Shown here one piece after another: positions 6,244 through 13,248 of a stretch of DNA of 13,248 nt (position 1 is its first letter; each line of letters opens with the position of its first letter). The stretch covers positions 1-13,248 of the forward strand of contig JBIJBY010000030.1 of assembly GCA_044344975.1 (NCBI GenBank). The letters are read 5' to 3'. Made by a program: the position numbers and the translations under genes. This stretch comes from IMCC26077 sp044344975. Its GTDB lineage: Bacteria > Actinomycetota > Actinomycetes > Nanopelagicales > Nanopelagicaceae. Below the pieces are notes generated by a model, which worked only from the letters and a program-made list of their open reading frames with translations, was not told where the DNA came from and did not search any database.

Positions 6244-7035
6244 CTACTGGAAAGCCCACCCGCCATCGCAAAGGAGCGATTGCCCGGTGATAAAGGATGC
6301 ATCTGGGCTAACGAGGAAGGAGACCAAGTTGGCGATATCGACTGGCATACCTAACCTTTTGAGGGATTGTGAATCCAGAATCATCCGGTGCAGCGCCGCA
6401 ACATCTCCATATGCCGCTTGATCTGATGTGGTGATCGCGCCCGGAAGAATCGAATTGACTCGAATCTCCGATGGACCAAGCTCTCGAGCAAGCACTCTTC
6501 CTAAACCAATAAGCGCTGCCTTGGCCGCGGTGTAATGGCTATTGCCTTCCATGCCAATTGATACTCGAATTGAGGAGATATTGATAATGCTTCGAAAACT
6601 CCCATCAATGCTGTACTTATCGAAGGCCTTGCAGCAGAGAAAAACTCCTTTGAGGTTGGTATCTGTTACTTCGTCCCATGCGGCTTCATCAATTTCACGA
6701 AACGTAATTGCCGAAGCAACCGATGTGGCTGCGTTATTTACTAATACCGATGGCGGACCAAGATCAACACTCACATCATGAAACATCTGCTCCACTTGAT
6801 CAGATTTCGAAACGTCGCACTGGTAGATCTGCGCACTTCCCCCAGCACTTCGAATCTCACTCTGCACACTCAAAGCATCGCTCTTCTCTTTCTCGGAGAA
6901 GTAGTTAATTGCCACTGGGAAACCATCAGCGGCAAGGCGGAGCGCAATGGCCGCACCAATATTCCGTGAGGCGCCCGTAACTACCGCGCTAGTTTGTAAA
7001 GAGGCCACGGGCTTACTCTCTGATAAACCAGGCAA
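6244..7035 (-). CDS. Short-chain dehydrogenase/reductase (SDR, FabG-like classical type)
   Basis: A 263-residue NAD(P)-dependent oxidoreductase. Visible motifs are the cofactor-binding TGASRNIG (20-27), CDV (73-75), NNAA (100-103), the active-site N127, S155, Y168 and K172 (YTAAK), and the C-terminal CDGGW typical of FabG-like sugar or acyl dehydrogenases. Substrate cannot be read from the sequence. The divergent IclR-family gene suggests a catabolic enzyme, perhaps for a sugar acid or aromatic or keto compound, rather than fatty-acid synthesis; this is inference. The longest frame starts at a TTG without a ribosome binding site. A GTG at 7008 would give nine residues before the Rossmann VTG, closer to the family norm, so the start is uncertain. 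Confidence 0.88.
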   Translation of the reverse strand: MPGLSESKPVASLQTSAVVTGASRNIGAAIALRLAADGFPVAINYFSEKEKSDALSVQSEIRSAGGSAQIYQCDVSKSDQVEQMFHDVSVDLGPPSVLVNNAATSVASAITFREIDEAAWDEVTDTNLKGVFLCCKAFDKYSIDGSFRSIINISSIRVSIGMEGNSHYTAAKAALIGLGRVLARELGPSEIRVNSILPGAITTSDQAAYGDVAALHRMILDSQSLKRLGMPVDIANLVSFLVSPDASFITGQSLLCDGGWAFQ

Positions 7036-7055
7036 TAGGGCAAGGGTCTACACTT

Positions 7056-7070
7056 TTCCGTAATCCGGAA
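7056..7070. promoter_or_regulatory. Likely operator: TTCCG-N5-CGGAA palindrome between SDR and iclR genes
   Basis: A perfect 5-bp inverted repeat TTCCG/CGGAA with a 5-bp centre sits in the 88-bp divergent spacer. The symmetry extends outward with a 2-nt slip (CACTT on the left, AAGTG on the right). A further CTTCC (7074-7078) makes a chain of related half-sites. IclR-family regulators commonly bind palindromes of this size and divergent neighbours are their usual targets, so autoregulation plus control of the SDR gene is the simplest reading. Binding is inferred. Confidence 0.55.
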
Positions 7071-7087
7071 GTGCTTCCACCCTCCGG

Positions 7088-7093
7088 TACATT
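7088..7093 (+). promoter_or_regulatory. Possible -10 hexamer of the iclR-family gene
   Basis: TACATT fits the TANNNT pattern and lies 36 nt before the ATG. No good -35 is found 16-18 nt upstream; that position overlaps the TTCCG palindrome, so a bound repressor would occlude the promoter. Weak evidence. Confidence 0.3.
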
Positions 7094-7115
7094 TGGCGAA
7101 ACAAAAAACTCGCCA
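7094..7115 (+). repeat. Inverted repeat TGGCGA/TCGCCA in the iclR-family leader
   Basis: TGGCGA (7094-7099) and TCGCCA (7110-7115) are exact complements separated by an A-rich 10-nt loop. The right arm ends where the ribosome binding sequence AGGGGAG (7115-7121) begins. It may fold as a leader hairpin next to the ribosome site, or be a second operator. No function is established. Confidence 0.45.
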
Positions 7116-7123
7116 GGGGAGTC

Positions 7124-7882
7124 ATGAGTTCAGCAGAGCGCGATCGGATTCAAGTCTTACAAAAGACGATGGACATTCTCACGGTGCTTCTCGAAGGACC
7201 AGCTTCTGTCCGTGATTTAGCCGAACGCACCGGTGTAACGAAGCCCGCTGTTTATAGAATCTTGCATACTCTCGAAGAGAGAAACTTCGTCGCTCGGGAT
7301 GAGCACCGACGCGAATACATGCTCGGTGAATTTCTCACTGGACTCTCTCGCAAACATGATCAATCAGCAAATCTGCCACGCGTTGTATCACCTTATATGG
7401 ATGCGCTTCTCAAGAAGTTCGATGAAACGGTAAATCTCGGGGTTCTCGACGGAAACAAGATTAAGTATTTACACTCACTCGAGAGTAGTCAACGCCTTCG
7501 CTCCGGTAATCCTCGTGAAGAGAAAGATAATGTCCATTCAACTGCGCTTGGCAAAGCAATTCTCAGTACATTTAGCGAATTAGAACTTGAAAAAACTCTG
7601 AAGAAACTCGATTTGAAATCCCAAACAGATAAAACAATAACAACAGAGAAGGATTTAGTCTCAGCGATTTCTCGTGCAAAAAAGATTGGTTTTGCAATCG
7701 ACGACCAAGAAAATGAATTGGGCTCTCGATGTGTTGCTGTCGCAGTAACTGATAAGAGTGGCAAAGCGCTCTGTGCGCTTAGTATCACTGGTCCTGCCTC
7801 ACGTATGTCCACTGAGAAGATACGAATAATTGGCGATAATCTAAAATTAGTTGCTAAGCAATTGAGTACCAAGCTTCAATAA
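7124..7882 (+). CDS. IclR-family transcriptional regulator
   Basis: A 252-residue regulator with the two IclR domains. Residues about 8-70 form the winged helix-turn-helix: VLQKTMDILTVLLEGPASV, then a recognition helix around TGVTKPAVYRILHTLEERNF, then the wing ending REYMLG. The rest is the effector-binding domain with the usual stretches NLGVLDGNKIKYLHSLES, HSTALGKAIL, and a C-terminal CVAVAVTDKSGKALCALSITGPASRM. The family binds small carboxylates, aromatics or sugar acids and mostly controls adjacent catabolic genes. The ATG has AGGGGAG ending 2 nt upstream, a slightly short spacing. It diverges from the SDR gene across a palindromic spacer and converges on the HAD gene with 8 nt between stops, where no terminator is visible. 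Confidence 0.93.
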   Translation: MSSAERDRIQVLQKTMDILTVLLEGPASVRDLAERTGVTKPAVYRILHTLEERNFVARDEHRREYMLGEFLTGLSRKHDQSANLPRVVSPYMDALLKKFDETVNLGVLDGNKIKYLHSLESSQRLRSGNPREEKDNVHSTALGKAILSTFSELELEKTLKKLDLKSQTDKTITTEKDLVSAISRAKKIGFAIDDQENELGSRCVAVAVTDKSGKALCALSITGPASRMSTEKIRIIGDNLKLVAKQLSTKLQ

Positions 7883-7890
7883 AAATGTGC

Positions 7891-8700
7891 TTACTCCGGT
7901 AGATCCAGCAACTCCTCAATTACCTGAGCAACTCCATCTTCATTGCACTCTGGGGCAATGCCAGTAGCGATTGCGTGCGTGGCTGGATGGCCAGTCTTCA
8001 TCGCATACGACCGACCGGCCCATGCCAACATTGAAAGATCATTTGGGTTATCACCAAAAGTAACCGCATCATCTTTTGAGATACCTAGTTGCGCGGAAAC
8101 TTTTTCTAACGTGCTCCCCTTACTCACACCATGAGCCGAGATTTCCAGTAAAGACTCATGCGGATTAGAGTGCGTAACAGTGAGAAATTCACCCACACTT
8201 GCATCGGCTAGCGCCAACATCTCATCTGCTGAAATTTCATCTCCTTGGCTTCGAACGAGAAATTTGATTGCAGGTTGGCTTAAGTGCTCCTCAATCAAGG
8301 AAACTCCCAGATCGTCCTGTCCTTTATCCCAACGCGGGTTGTAATTTTTTTCGCGATGAAACCCTTGAAAATTCTCAACCGCAAATGCTGCGCCAGGGAT
8401 TACCTTTCTTAGCGTTGCAGCCCCCTCCAGTAATTCCTTCGGATTAATAAGCCATGAATCTATGACCTTATCTTCGCGAAAGTCATAGAGCAACGCACCA
8501 TTACCGCAGATTCCGGTACCGAAATCAAACGCATCGCGCACCTGCTTCATCCATCGTGGTGGGCGACCGGTCACAAAGAAAATCTCTACCCCTAAAGCAT
8601 TTGCTTTTGTAAAAGCATCAATAGTGCGCTGAGTAATTGGGCGATCAAATGGAACGATCGTTCCGTCAAGATCGGTGCCGATTAATTTAGGTCTTCTCAC
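7891..8700 (-). CDS. HAD-superfamily hydrolase, Cof-type phosphatase
   Basis: A 269-residue protein with all four HAD motifs: TDLDGT near the N-terminus (Asp nucleophile D10 and acid/base D12), Thr in FFVTGRPP (motif II), a Lys in the HGVSKGSTL region (motif III), and GDNPND (motif IV). The large C2-type cap between motifs II and III places it in the Cof/YbiV group, which dephosphorylates sugar phosphates, phosphorylated cofactors or similar small molecules. The exact substrate is not predictable. I prefer the GTG at 8700, which gives a start directly before RRPKLIGTDLDG and a 7-nt gap after serS. A TTG at 8721 would overlap serS by 14 nt. Neither has a good ribosome binding site. The order pheA-serS-HAD recurs in Actinobacteria as I recall, so it is probably co-transcribed with them. 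Confidence 0.9.
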   Translation of the reverse strand: MRRPKLIGTDLDGTIVPFDRPITQRTIDAFTKANALGVEIFFVTGRPPRWMKQVRDAFDFGTGICGNGALLYDFREDKVIDSWLINPKELLEGAATLRKVIPGAAFAVENFQGFHREKNYNPRWDKGQDDLGVSLIEEHLSQPAIKFLVRSQGDEISADEMLALADASVGEFLTVTHSNPHESLLEISAHGVSKGSTLEKVSAQLGISKDDAVTFGDNPNDLSMLAWAGRSYAMKTGHPATHAIATGIAPECNEDGVAQVIEELLDLPE

Positions 8701-8707
8701 TCCAGAA

Positions 8708-9967
8708 TCACACGGGCTCAAATCGAGATTTACCTAGAAATGGCACAAGCGCCTGTGGAATATTCACTGAACCATCTGCTTGTTGATGATTCTCTAAAAT
8801 TGCCACGATAATTCGTGGGATGGCGCATAAGGTCCCGTTCAAAGTGGCAACCGGGCGAGTGCCATTCTCATCTTTATATCTGATATTTAAACGTCTACTT
8901 TGAAACTCAGTGCAATTAGATGTGCTGGTCACCTCTCGATATGCATTCTGCGTTGGTATCCATGCTTCGCAATCGAATTTACGAACAGCGCTTGAACCAA
9001 GATCGCCTGTAGCAACATCAATCACTCGATAAGGGATCTCTAAGGCATCTAGAAACTCTTTCTCCCAACCGAGAAGTCGTTCATGCTCTGCTGCTGCATC
9101 TTCGGGTGCGCAGAACGAGAACATTTCTACTTTATCGAATTGATGTACTCGAATAATACCCCGAGTGTCTTTTCCGTAAGTGCCCGCCTCACGTCTAAAA
9201 CAAGAAGAGAAACCAGCGTAACGAAGTGGAAAGTTTGCGCTATCAAGGATTTCGTCCATGTGATAAGCCGCAAGTGGCACTTCACTTGTTCCGACTAAAT
9301 AAAAATCATCTTCTTCAAGATGAAAAACATTCTCTGCCGCTTGACCAAGAAATCCGGTGCCTTCCATTGCATGCGGCTTCACTAGTACAGGTGGCACTAC
9401 AGGAATAAATCCTGCGGCAACCGCTTTAGCCATGGCTAAATTAATTAGAGCAAATTCGAGGAGCGCTCCATTACCTGTTAAATAATAGAAACGGGATCCA
9501 GAAACTTTTGCGCCGCGCTCAGTATCAATTGCGCCTAGTATCTTCCCTAACTCCACATGATCCCGCGGTTCAAATGAAAAAGTAGTTGGTTTGCCAATCT
9601 CTTCCAGGACTACAAAATCCTCCTCGCCGCCAATTGGTGCGCGAGTATCAGCGATATTAGCTAATTCTGTAAGTATCTTGTCAGCTTCGAGTTCGGCCTG
9701 AGCGCGGAGCGAATCTGCTTCCTTTACCGCTGCCGCAAGTTCTTTGGCTTTTCCTAGAAGTTCATTCTTTTCATCACCTTTTGCACTCCCAATACTCTTT
9801 GAGAGCGCATTCTGTTCCGCGCGCACCCGCTCAAAGTCAACAATTGCGCTCCGTCTCTTTTGATCTGCGGCTATTGCAGCATCTACTACTTCAACATTGG
9901 CACCTCGCGCGCGCTGTGATTGTCGAACAACCTCAGGGTTATCACGAAGGAGTTTTAAATCAATCAT
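8708..9967 (-). CDS. serS: Seryl-tRNA synthetase
   Basis: A 419-residue class II synthetase that charges tRNA-Ser. The N-terminal antiparallel coiled coil that grips the long variable arm of the tRNA is visible as a charged, Ala-rich helical stretch (about 28-105). The catalytic domain has the serine-site TSEVPL (227-232), motif 2 FRREAGTYGKDTRG (257-270) and motif 3 around NGTLCAIPRIIVAILENHQ near the C-terminus. Length is normal for bacterial SerRS (420-430). Its ATG follows the pheA stop without a gap (TAAATG), implying translational coupling in one transcript. The start MIDLKLLRDNPE is the canonical SerRS N-terminus. A serine tRNA is encoded 2.5 kb away, probably by chance. Confidence 0.97.
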   Translation of the reverse strand: MIDLKLLRDNPEVVRQSQRARGANVEVVDAAIAADQKRRSAIVDFERVRAEQNALSKSIGSAKGDEKNELLGKAKELAAAVKEADSLRAQAELEADKILTELANIADTRAPIGGEEDFVVLEEIGKPTTFSFEPRDHVELGKILGAIDTERGAKVSGSRFYYLTGNGALLEFALINLAMAKAVAAGFIPVVPPVLVKPHAMEGTGFLGQAAENVFHLEEDDFYLVGTSEVPLAAYHMDEILDSANFPLRYAGFSSCFRREAGTYGKDTRGIIRVHQFDKVEMFSFCAPEDAAAEHERLLGWEKEFLDALEIPYRVIDVATGDLGSSAVRKFDCEAWIPTQNAYREVTSTSNCTEFQSRRLNIRYKDENGTRPVATLNGTLCAIPRIIVAILENHQQADGSVNIPQALVPFLGKSRFEPV

Positions 9968-10888
9968 TTACGCGCGTGCTCCCTTGCGTACTTCGTTTAA
10001 CCACTCTTCTGCAGATTTAAAAGCATCATCTGTCATACCCTTAGTAGAAGTTGGTTGAATTTTATCTGCGCGTGGATACGAACCTAAGAATCGAACTTCT
10101 GCACAGATGCGATAAAGTGCTTTTAGCGCATCACCAACTCGTTCATCGAGGATATGTCCTTCGGCATCAACAATGAAGTGATACTGACCCAACTCACTTC
10201 CGGTTGGACGAGATTGAATGAAAGTTAAATTGACGCCACGTACTGCAAACTCAGTCAATATCTCCAACAACGCACCTGAGTGGTCTGCAGAGATAAAGAG
10301 CGCAAGTGAAGTTCGATCATGACCAGTTGGCGCTGGAATTTTTCCGAGTTTTGATACGACAACAAATCGTGTTACTGCCGCCTCTCGATCGCCAATGTTC
10401 CGTTCAATTACCTCCAAGCCATAATGCTTCGCTGCGACTTCAGCAGCTATTGCCCCATCTGCATCACCTTTAGCCACACTCTCTGCCCCTGCAGCTGTGG
10501 AATTGGTCATCACAACTTCCGCGTGCGGCAGATTCTTCGCAATATATTCACGACATTGCGCTTCGGCATGAGGGTGAGTTGCTACTCGACGTATCTCTTT
10601 CATTGAGCTTCCAGGTTTAACCATCAGCGCGAATGAAACTTGTAAGACGTTCTCCCCGATAATCATTAGTGGTGCGCCTACGGCTAACTCGTCTAGCGTG
10701 CGCGCAACGACTCCTTCGACTGAATTCTCAATTGGCACTAAGGCGTAATCCGCACTTCCATGTCGCACCGCTTCAAGTGCGGCCGTCACGTTTGCTGCAG
10801 GTTCTGCGCTATCGCCGCTCTTGAGTAGGGGAGCTAAGGCCGCCTCAGTAAAGGTGCCGGCGGGTCCGAGATAGGTATAGCGGGACAT
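9968..10888 (-). CDS. pheA: Prephenate dehydratase
   Basis: A 306-residue enzyme converting prephenate to phenylpyruvate in phenylalanine synthesis. The periplasmic-binding-like catalytic domain spans about 3-180, with YLGPAGTFTE (6-15), PIENSVEG (52-59) and the catalytic TRF at 173-175. An ACT regulatory domain follows (about 193-270), with SGALLEIL and QSRPTGSELG; this loop usually reads ESRP and here has Gln, so phenylalanine feedback should be kept but may differ. There is no chorismate mutase domain, as in other Actinobacteria. It begins the pheA-serS-HAD set. Upstream there is no Shine-Dalgarno, but TAGAGT ends 7 nt before the ATG, suggesting leaderless transcription. It diverges from the PP2C gene. 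Confidence 0.95.
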   Translation of the reverse strand: MSRYTYLGPAGTFTEAALAPLLKSGDSAEPAANVTAALEAVRHGSADYALVPIENSVEGVVARTLDELAVGAPLMIIGENVLQVSFALMVKPGSSMKEIRRVATHPHAEAQCREYIAKNLPHAEVVMTNSTAAGAESVAKGDADGAIAAEVAAKHYGLEVIERNIGDREAAVTRFVVVSKLGKIPAPTGHDRTSLALFISADHSGALLEILTEFAVRGVNLTFIQSRPTGSELGQYHFIVDAEGHILDERVGDALKALYRICAEVRFLGSYPRADKIQPTSTKGMTDDAFKSAEEWLNEVRKGARA

Positions 10889-10901
10889 ATAGAAAACTCT
10901 A
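10889..10901 (-). promoter_or_regulatory. Possible -10 element of a leaderless pheA promoter
   Basis: TAGAGT (10896-10901, minus strand) fits TANNNT and is followed by 7 nt and then the ATG. No ribosome binding site is present in the 25 nt before the start. No convincing -35 is seen. Inference from spacing. Confidence 0.4.
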
Positions 10902-10944
10902 CGCGATATCGACCGTATCAGGGGGACTTGAGGCCCCGGGTAGC

Positions 10945-10980
10945 ATGGCTAACTCATTAACTATCAGCAAGGGAAAGTGA
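10945..10980 (+). other. Upstream micro-ORF (11 codons) containing the PP2C ribosome binding site
   Basis: ATG at 10945 opens the peptide MANSLTISKGK with a TGA at 10978, four bases before the GTG of the PP2C gene. Its last codons contain AAGGGAAAG, the only ribosome-binding candidate for that gene. Translation of such an upstream ORF could couple to or interfere with PP2C initiation. It has no clear ribosome site of its own and may be chance; the rest of the 95-bp divergent spacer shows only a weak TTGAGG (10929-10934) with TAACTC 16 nt later. Confidence 0.25.
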
Positions 10981-10983
10981 TTT

Positions 10984-11760
10984 GTGAGCCGGTATTTTCA
11001 GAGCGTTTCGCTCTCCGATGTTGGCTTGCATCGCACTGAAAATGAAGACTCCGCATGGGCCGGTGCAACCATACTTGCGGTAGCCGATGGTCTAGGTGGC
11101 CACGCTGCTGGTGAAATTGCATCTTCGTTAGCGATACGGAGTATCTCTGAGTTAGAGAAGATCTCATTGACAGAGCGAAATGCTGAAACAACTGTCGTAG
11201 AGACATTCCTAGAAATAAATAAATCATTTGCTAAGACCATGAAGAGTAAAAGTGAACTGCGCGGCATGGGAACGACATTAACTGCACTATTTCTTGGCAA
11301 AGAGAAGCTCTACTTAGCCCATCTTGGTGATTCGCGTGCTTATCTCATTCGCGAAGGAAAAATCAGACAACTGACTAAAGATCACACTGTGGTGCAAGAA
11401 CTTCTTGACCAAGGAAGAATTTCTCCAGATGAGATTGATGGCCATCCACAAAAATCTTTTATCACCAAAGCGTTGATGGGGTCTGATCAGAATGAGCGTC
11501 CTGACTTTATTGAAATAGAGCAGCTCGAAGGAGATATCTACTTACTCTGCACCGATGGATTGGTTGGCGTAGTAGAGGAGAAGAAGATCATTAAAAGTAT
11601 TACCACTCATGGAGTGAGTGAAGAGACGCTCAGCGAACTCAAAGAATTGACATATAAAAAAGGTGCACCAGATAACTTAACCATTATTGTTGCCACGTTA
11701 AGCTCAAAGAAGAGCAAAAGCCCTGGTTTTGTTGGTGCAGTTCAAGGTGGTGAGAGATGA
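10984..11760 (+). CDS. PP2C-family serine/threonine protein phosphatase (PstP/PrpC type)
   Basis: A 258-residue metal-dependent phosphatase expected to reverse phosphorylation by the kinase encoded next to it. Motifs in order are RTENED (17-22; R17 for phosphate, D22 metal), VADGLGGHAAGE (33-44; D35), GMGTTL (95-99), GDSRAY (115-120), CTDGL (189-193; D191) and APDNLT (228-233; D230). The first motif usually reads RxxNQD; Glu replaces Gln here. There is no transmembrane segment, unlike mycobacterial PstP, so it should be cytosolic. The GTG start has AAGGGAAAG about 7 nt upstream. Its stop overlaps the kinase ATG by 4 nt. I see no FHA, rodA or pbpA gene beside it, although those usually accompany pstP in Actinobacteria. 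Confidence 0.93.
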   Translation: MSRYFQSVSLSDVGLHRTENEDSAWAGATILAVADGLGGHAAGEIASSLAIRSISELEKISLTERNAETTVVETFLEINKSFAKTMKSKSELRGMGTTLTALFLGKEKLYLAHLGDSRAYLIREGKIRQLTKDHTVVQELLDQGRISPDEIDGHPQKSFITKALMGSDQNERPDFIEIEQLEGDIYLLCTDGLVGVVEEKKIIKSITTHGVSEETLSELKELTYKKGAPDNLTIIVATLSSKKSKSPGFVGAVQGGER

Positions 11761-13248
11761 CCCGTATGCTCGCGAATCGATATGAGGTTGGTGATCTCAT
11801 CGGCGCTGGCGGTATGGCCGATGTATTTCAAGGGCGTGACACTAGGCTCTCACGTCCTGTTGCCATCAAGATTTTACGAAGTGATCTGGCTCGCGATCCT
11901 GCTTTCTTGGCGAGATTCAGAAGAGAGGCACAGGCTGCTGCAGGACTTAATCATCCAGCAATTGTCTCGGTTTATGACACTGGCGAAGAAGCTACTGATC
12001 ACGGCATCCTGCCATACATAGTGATGGAGCAAGTCAACGGAAAAACAATCCGTGAAGTCATTCGAAGCGGCGAACGCCTGCCGCTCAGTCGTGCCATTGC
12101 AGTCATTCGAGGAATTCTTGAAGCTCTTGAGTATTCGCATCGAAACGGAATTGTGCATCGAGATATCAAACCTGCAAACGTCATGATCACAAATGGCGGT
12201 GATGTAAAAGTGATGGATTTTGGTATTGCACGGGCGTTGGATGATGCGAGCGCAACAGTGACTCACGCATGGACTGTGGTTGGTACTGCTAACTACCTCT
12301 CACCTGAACAAGCACGAGGAGAGGCCGCTGACTCACGTAGTGATATCTATTCGGTTGGTTGCTTACTCTATGAGTTGATTACTGGCAGGCCACCATTCCT
12401 CGGGGATACACCGGTAGCAATTGCATATCAACATGTCTCAGCTGAATTTATTCCAGTCTCTCAAATGAATCCGGATTTACCGGCAGGAATAGAGAACATC
12501 ATCTCGGGTGCACTATCTAAAGATCCGCTTGCCCGATACCAGAATGCTCGCGAAATGCTCGACGATGTAAATCGACTTGACCGCGGCGAAGAGGTACAGA
12601 AAAAGATAAGGAATCCCAAGCGACGTAACCTAATTATTGCTGCCATTGTTGCAACAGTCATACTTCTTACTTCGGGTGGATACCTAATCTCGCGAATACC
12701 CACAACCGTTTCTCTTCTGACGCTCGCAGATGTAACTGGTTTAACTGAATCGCAGGCACGACAAGAGCTCACGGGTTTTACAATCGTGATTGAACGTGCA
12801 CCAGATCCGCGCGTTCCACTAGATCGAGTAGCATCCCAAACGCCAATTGCGGGAAGTAAAGTCGAACCTGGTAGTCAAGTACAAATAATTCTCTCTGATG
12901 GCCCAGGGAAAACATCTATTCCCACAACGCTTATTGGCACCACAATCGATCAAGCAAAGGTGATTCTCGATGGTGCAGGGCTAGTGCTTGCAAAAACTAA
13001 TCCTGTCGAATCAAGCGAGGCGCCAGGCACAATCGTAGGCGTAATTCCAGAACCGGGTTCGACTGTTGCCGCTGGAAGTGGCGTAGTCCTAAATATCGCA
13101 AGTGGAAAAGTTTTTGTTCCCGATGTTATTGGTGTATCAAAAATTCAGGCAACAACTATTTTGATACAAGCTGGGTTCATCCCAAATGTCATCGAAACTC
13201 AGGATGCGGATCAACCCAGTGGCGTTGTACTCGCACAAGCGCCTGCCA
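11757..13248 (+). CDS. pknB: PASTA-domain transmembrane Ser/Thr protein kinase (PknB/PrkC type), 3' end cut by window
   Basis: An open frame of 497 codons runs from ATG 11757 off the window edge. The kinase domain (about 9-275) has the Gly-rich loop GAGGMADV (16-23), ATP-binding K38, catalytic HRDIKPAN (D136, K138, N141), DFG at 154-156, and an activation loop with T173 and T177 before NYLSPEQARG, all consistent with an active kinase. A basic juxtamembrane stretch (KRR) precedes one transmembrane helix (about 292-312). Outside lie PASTA repeats at about 320-383 and 384-450 and a third starting at 451 that is cut. PASTA domains sense muropeptides or peptidoglycan precursors, so it probably tunes wall synthesis or division. 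ATGA overlap with the PP2C gene couples the two. The number of further PASTA repeats is unknown. Confidence 0.95.
   Translation, partial: MTRMLANRYEVGDLIGAGGMADVFQGRDTRLSRPVAIKILRSDLARDPAFLARFRREAQAAAGLNHPAIVSVYDTGEEATDHGILPYIVMEQVNGKTIREVIRSGERLPLSRAIAVIRGILEALEYSHRNGIVHRDIKPANVMITNGGDVKVMDFGIARALDDASATVTHAWTVVGTANYLSPEQARGEAADSRSDIYSVGCLLYELITGRPPFLGDTPVAIAYQHVSAEFIPVSQMNPDLPAGIENIISGALSKDPLARYQNAREMLDDVNRLDRGEEVQKKIRNPKRRNLIIAAIVATVILLTSGGYLISRIPTTVSLLTLADVTGLTESQARQELTGFTIVIERAPDPRVPLDRVASQTPIAGSKVEPGSQVQIILSDGPGKTSIPTTLIGTTIDQAKVILDGAGLVLAKTNPVESSEAPGTIVGVIPEPGSTVAAGSGVVLNIASGKVFVPDVIGVSKIQATTILIQAGFIPNVIETQDADQPSGVVLAQAPA

Noticed and set aside
7870..7900. Shared terminator between the convergent iclR and HAD genes
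   Set aside because: Only 8 nt separate the stops, and no GC-rich hairpin or T-run was found there.
6112..9967. Functional linkage of tRNA-Ser and serS in the same window
   Set aside because: They are 2.5 kb apart with unrelated genes between, and there is no T-box-like structure; proximity is probably chance.
11874..12266. 130-residue minus-strand frame opposite the kinase gene
   Set aside because: It is antisense to the kinase catalytic core, Cys/Ser-rich with no ordered spacing, and explained by the codon use of the kinase.
1..13248. Mobile element, CRISPR, defence island or prophage
   Set aside because: No transposase, integrase, terminal repeats, repeat-spacer array or phage-like frame was seen; all genes are ordinary chromosomal types in uniform composition.

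Overview
The window looks like chromosomal DNA from a streamlined, low-GC actinobacterium, most plausibly the freshwater acI lineage (Nanopelagicales, Planktophila/Nanopelagicus type). This is inferred from three things. Gene content is actinobacterial: a long aminopeptidase P, the order pheA-serS-HAD hydrolase, an Sdh1-like complex II with one large membrane subunit, and a PASTA kinase. Base composition is well below that of most Actinobacteria. Genes are packed with stop/start contacts and very short gaps. No insertion sequence, CRISPR array, phage gene or origin is visible.

Layout. (1) 1-1731: the 5' part of an aldehyde dehydrogenase gene (minus) diverges from a Xaa-Pro aminopeptidase gene (plus). 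(2) 1646-5983, minus strand: an apparent six-gene operon, sdhC-sdhA-sdhB-fluC-fluC-small Cys-rich protein, with joints of 14, -1, 0, -4 and 9 nt. The last gene (59 codons) runs antisense into the aminopeptidase 3' end and is easy to miss. (3) 6112-6197: tRNA-Ser(UGA) with an encoded CCA. (4) 6244-7882: an SDR oxidoreductase gene divergent from an IclR-family regulator gene, with a TTCCG-N5-CGGAA palindrome between them as the likely operator. (5) 7891-10888, minus strand: pheA, serS and a Cof-type HAD phosphatase gene, tightly packed. (6) 10984-13248: a cytosolic PP2C phosphatase gene overlapping by 4 nt a PASTA-domain Ser/Thr kinase gene that runs off the window end.

How they fit together. 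The sdh genes encode the succinate:quinone step shared by the TCA cycle and respiration. Their membrane subunit has the C-x-x-C-R-H pattern expected of the Sdh1 (type F) class, which carries a membrane-embedded Rieske-type cluster in mycobacteria. The two FluC proteins have opposite charge bias, so they should make one antiparallel heteromeric fluoride channel. PP2C and the PASTA kinase form a phosphatase/kinase pair for envelope signalling. PheA and SerS are housekeeping.

The items most worth a second look are the hidden Cys-rich gene, its linkage with fluC and sdh, the FluC heterodimer with altered Phe-box residues, and the compact phosphatase-kinase unit that lacks the usual FHA/rodA/pbpA genes.
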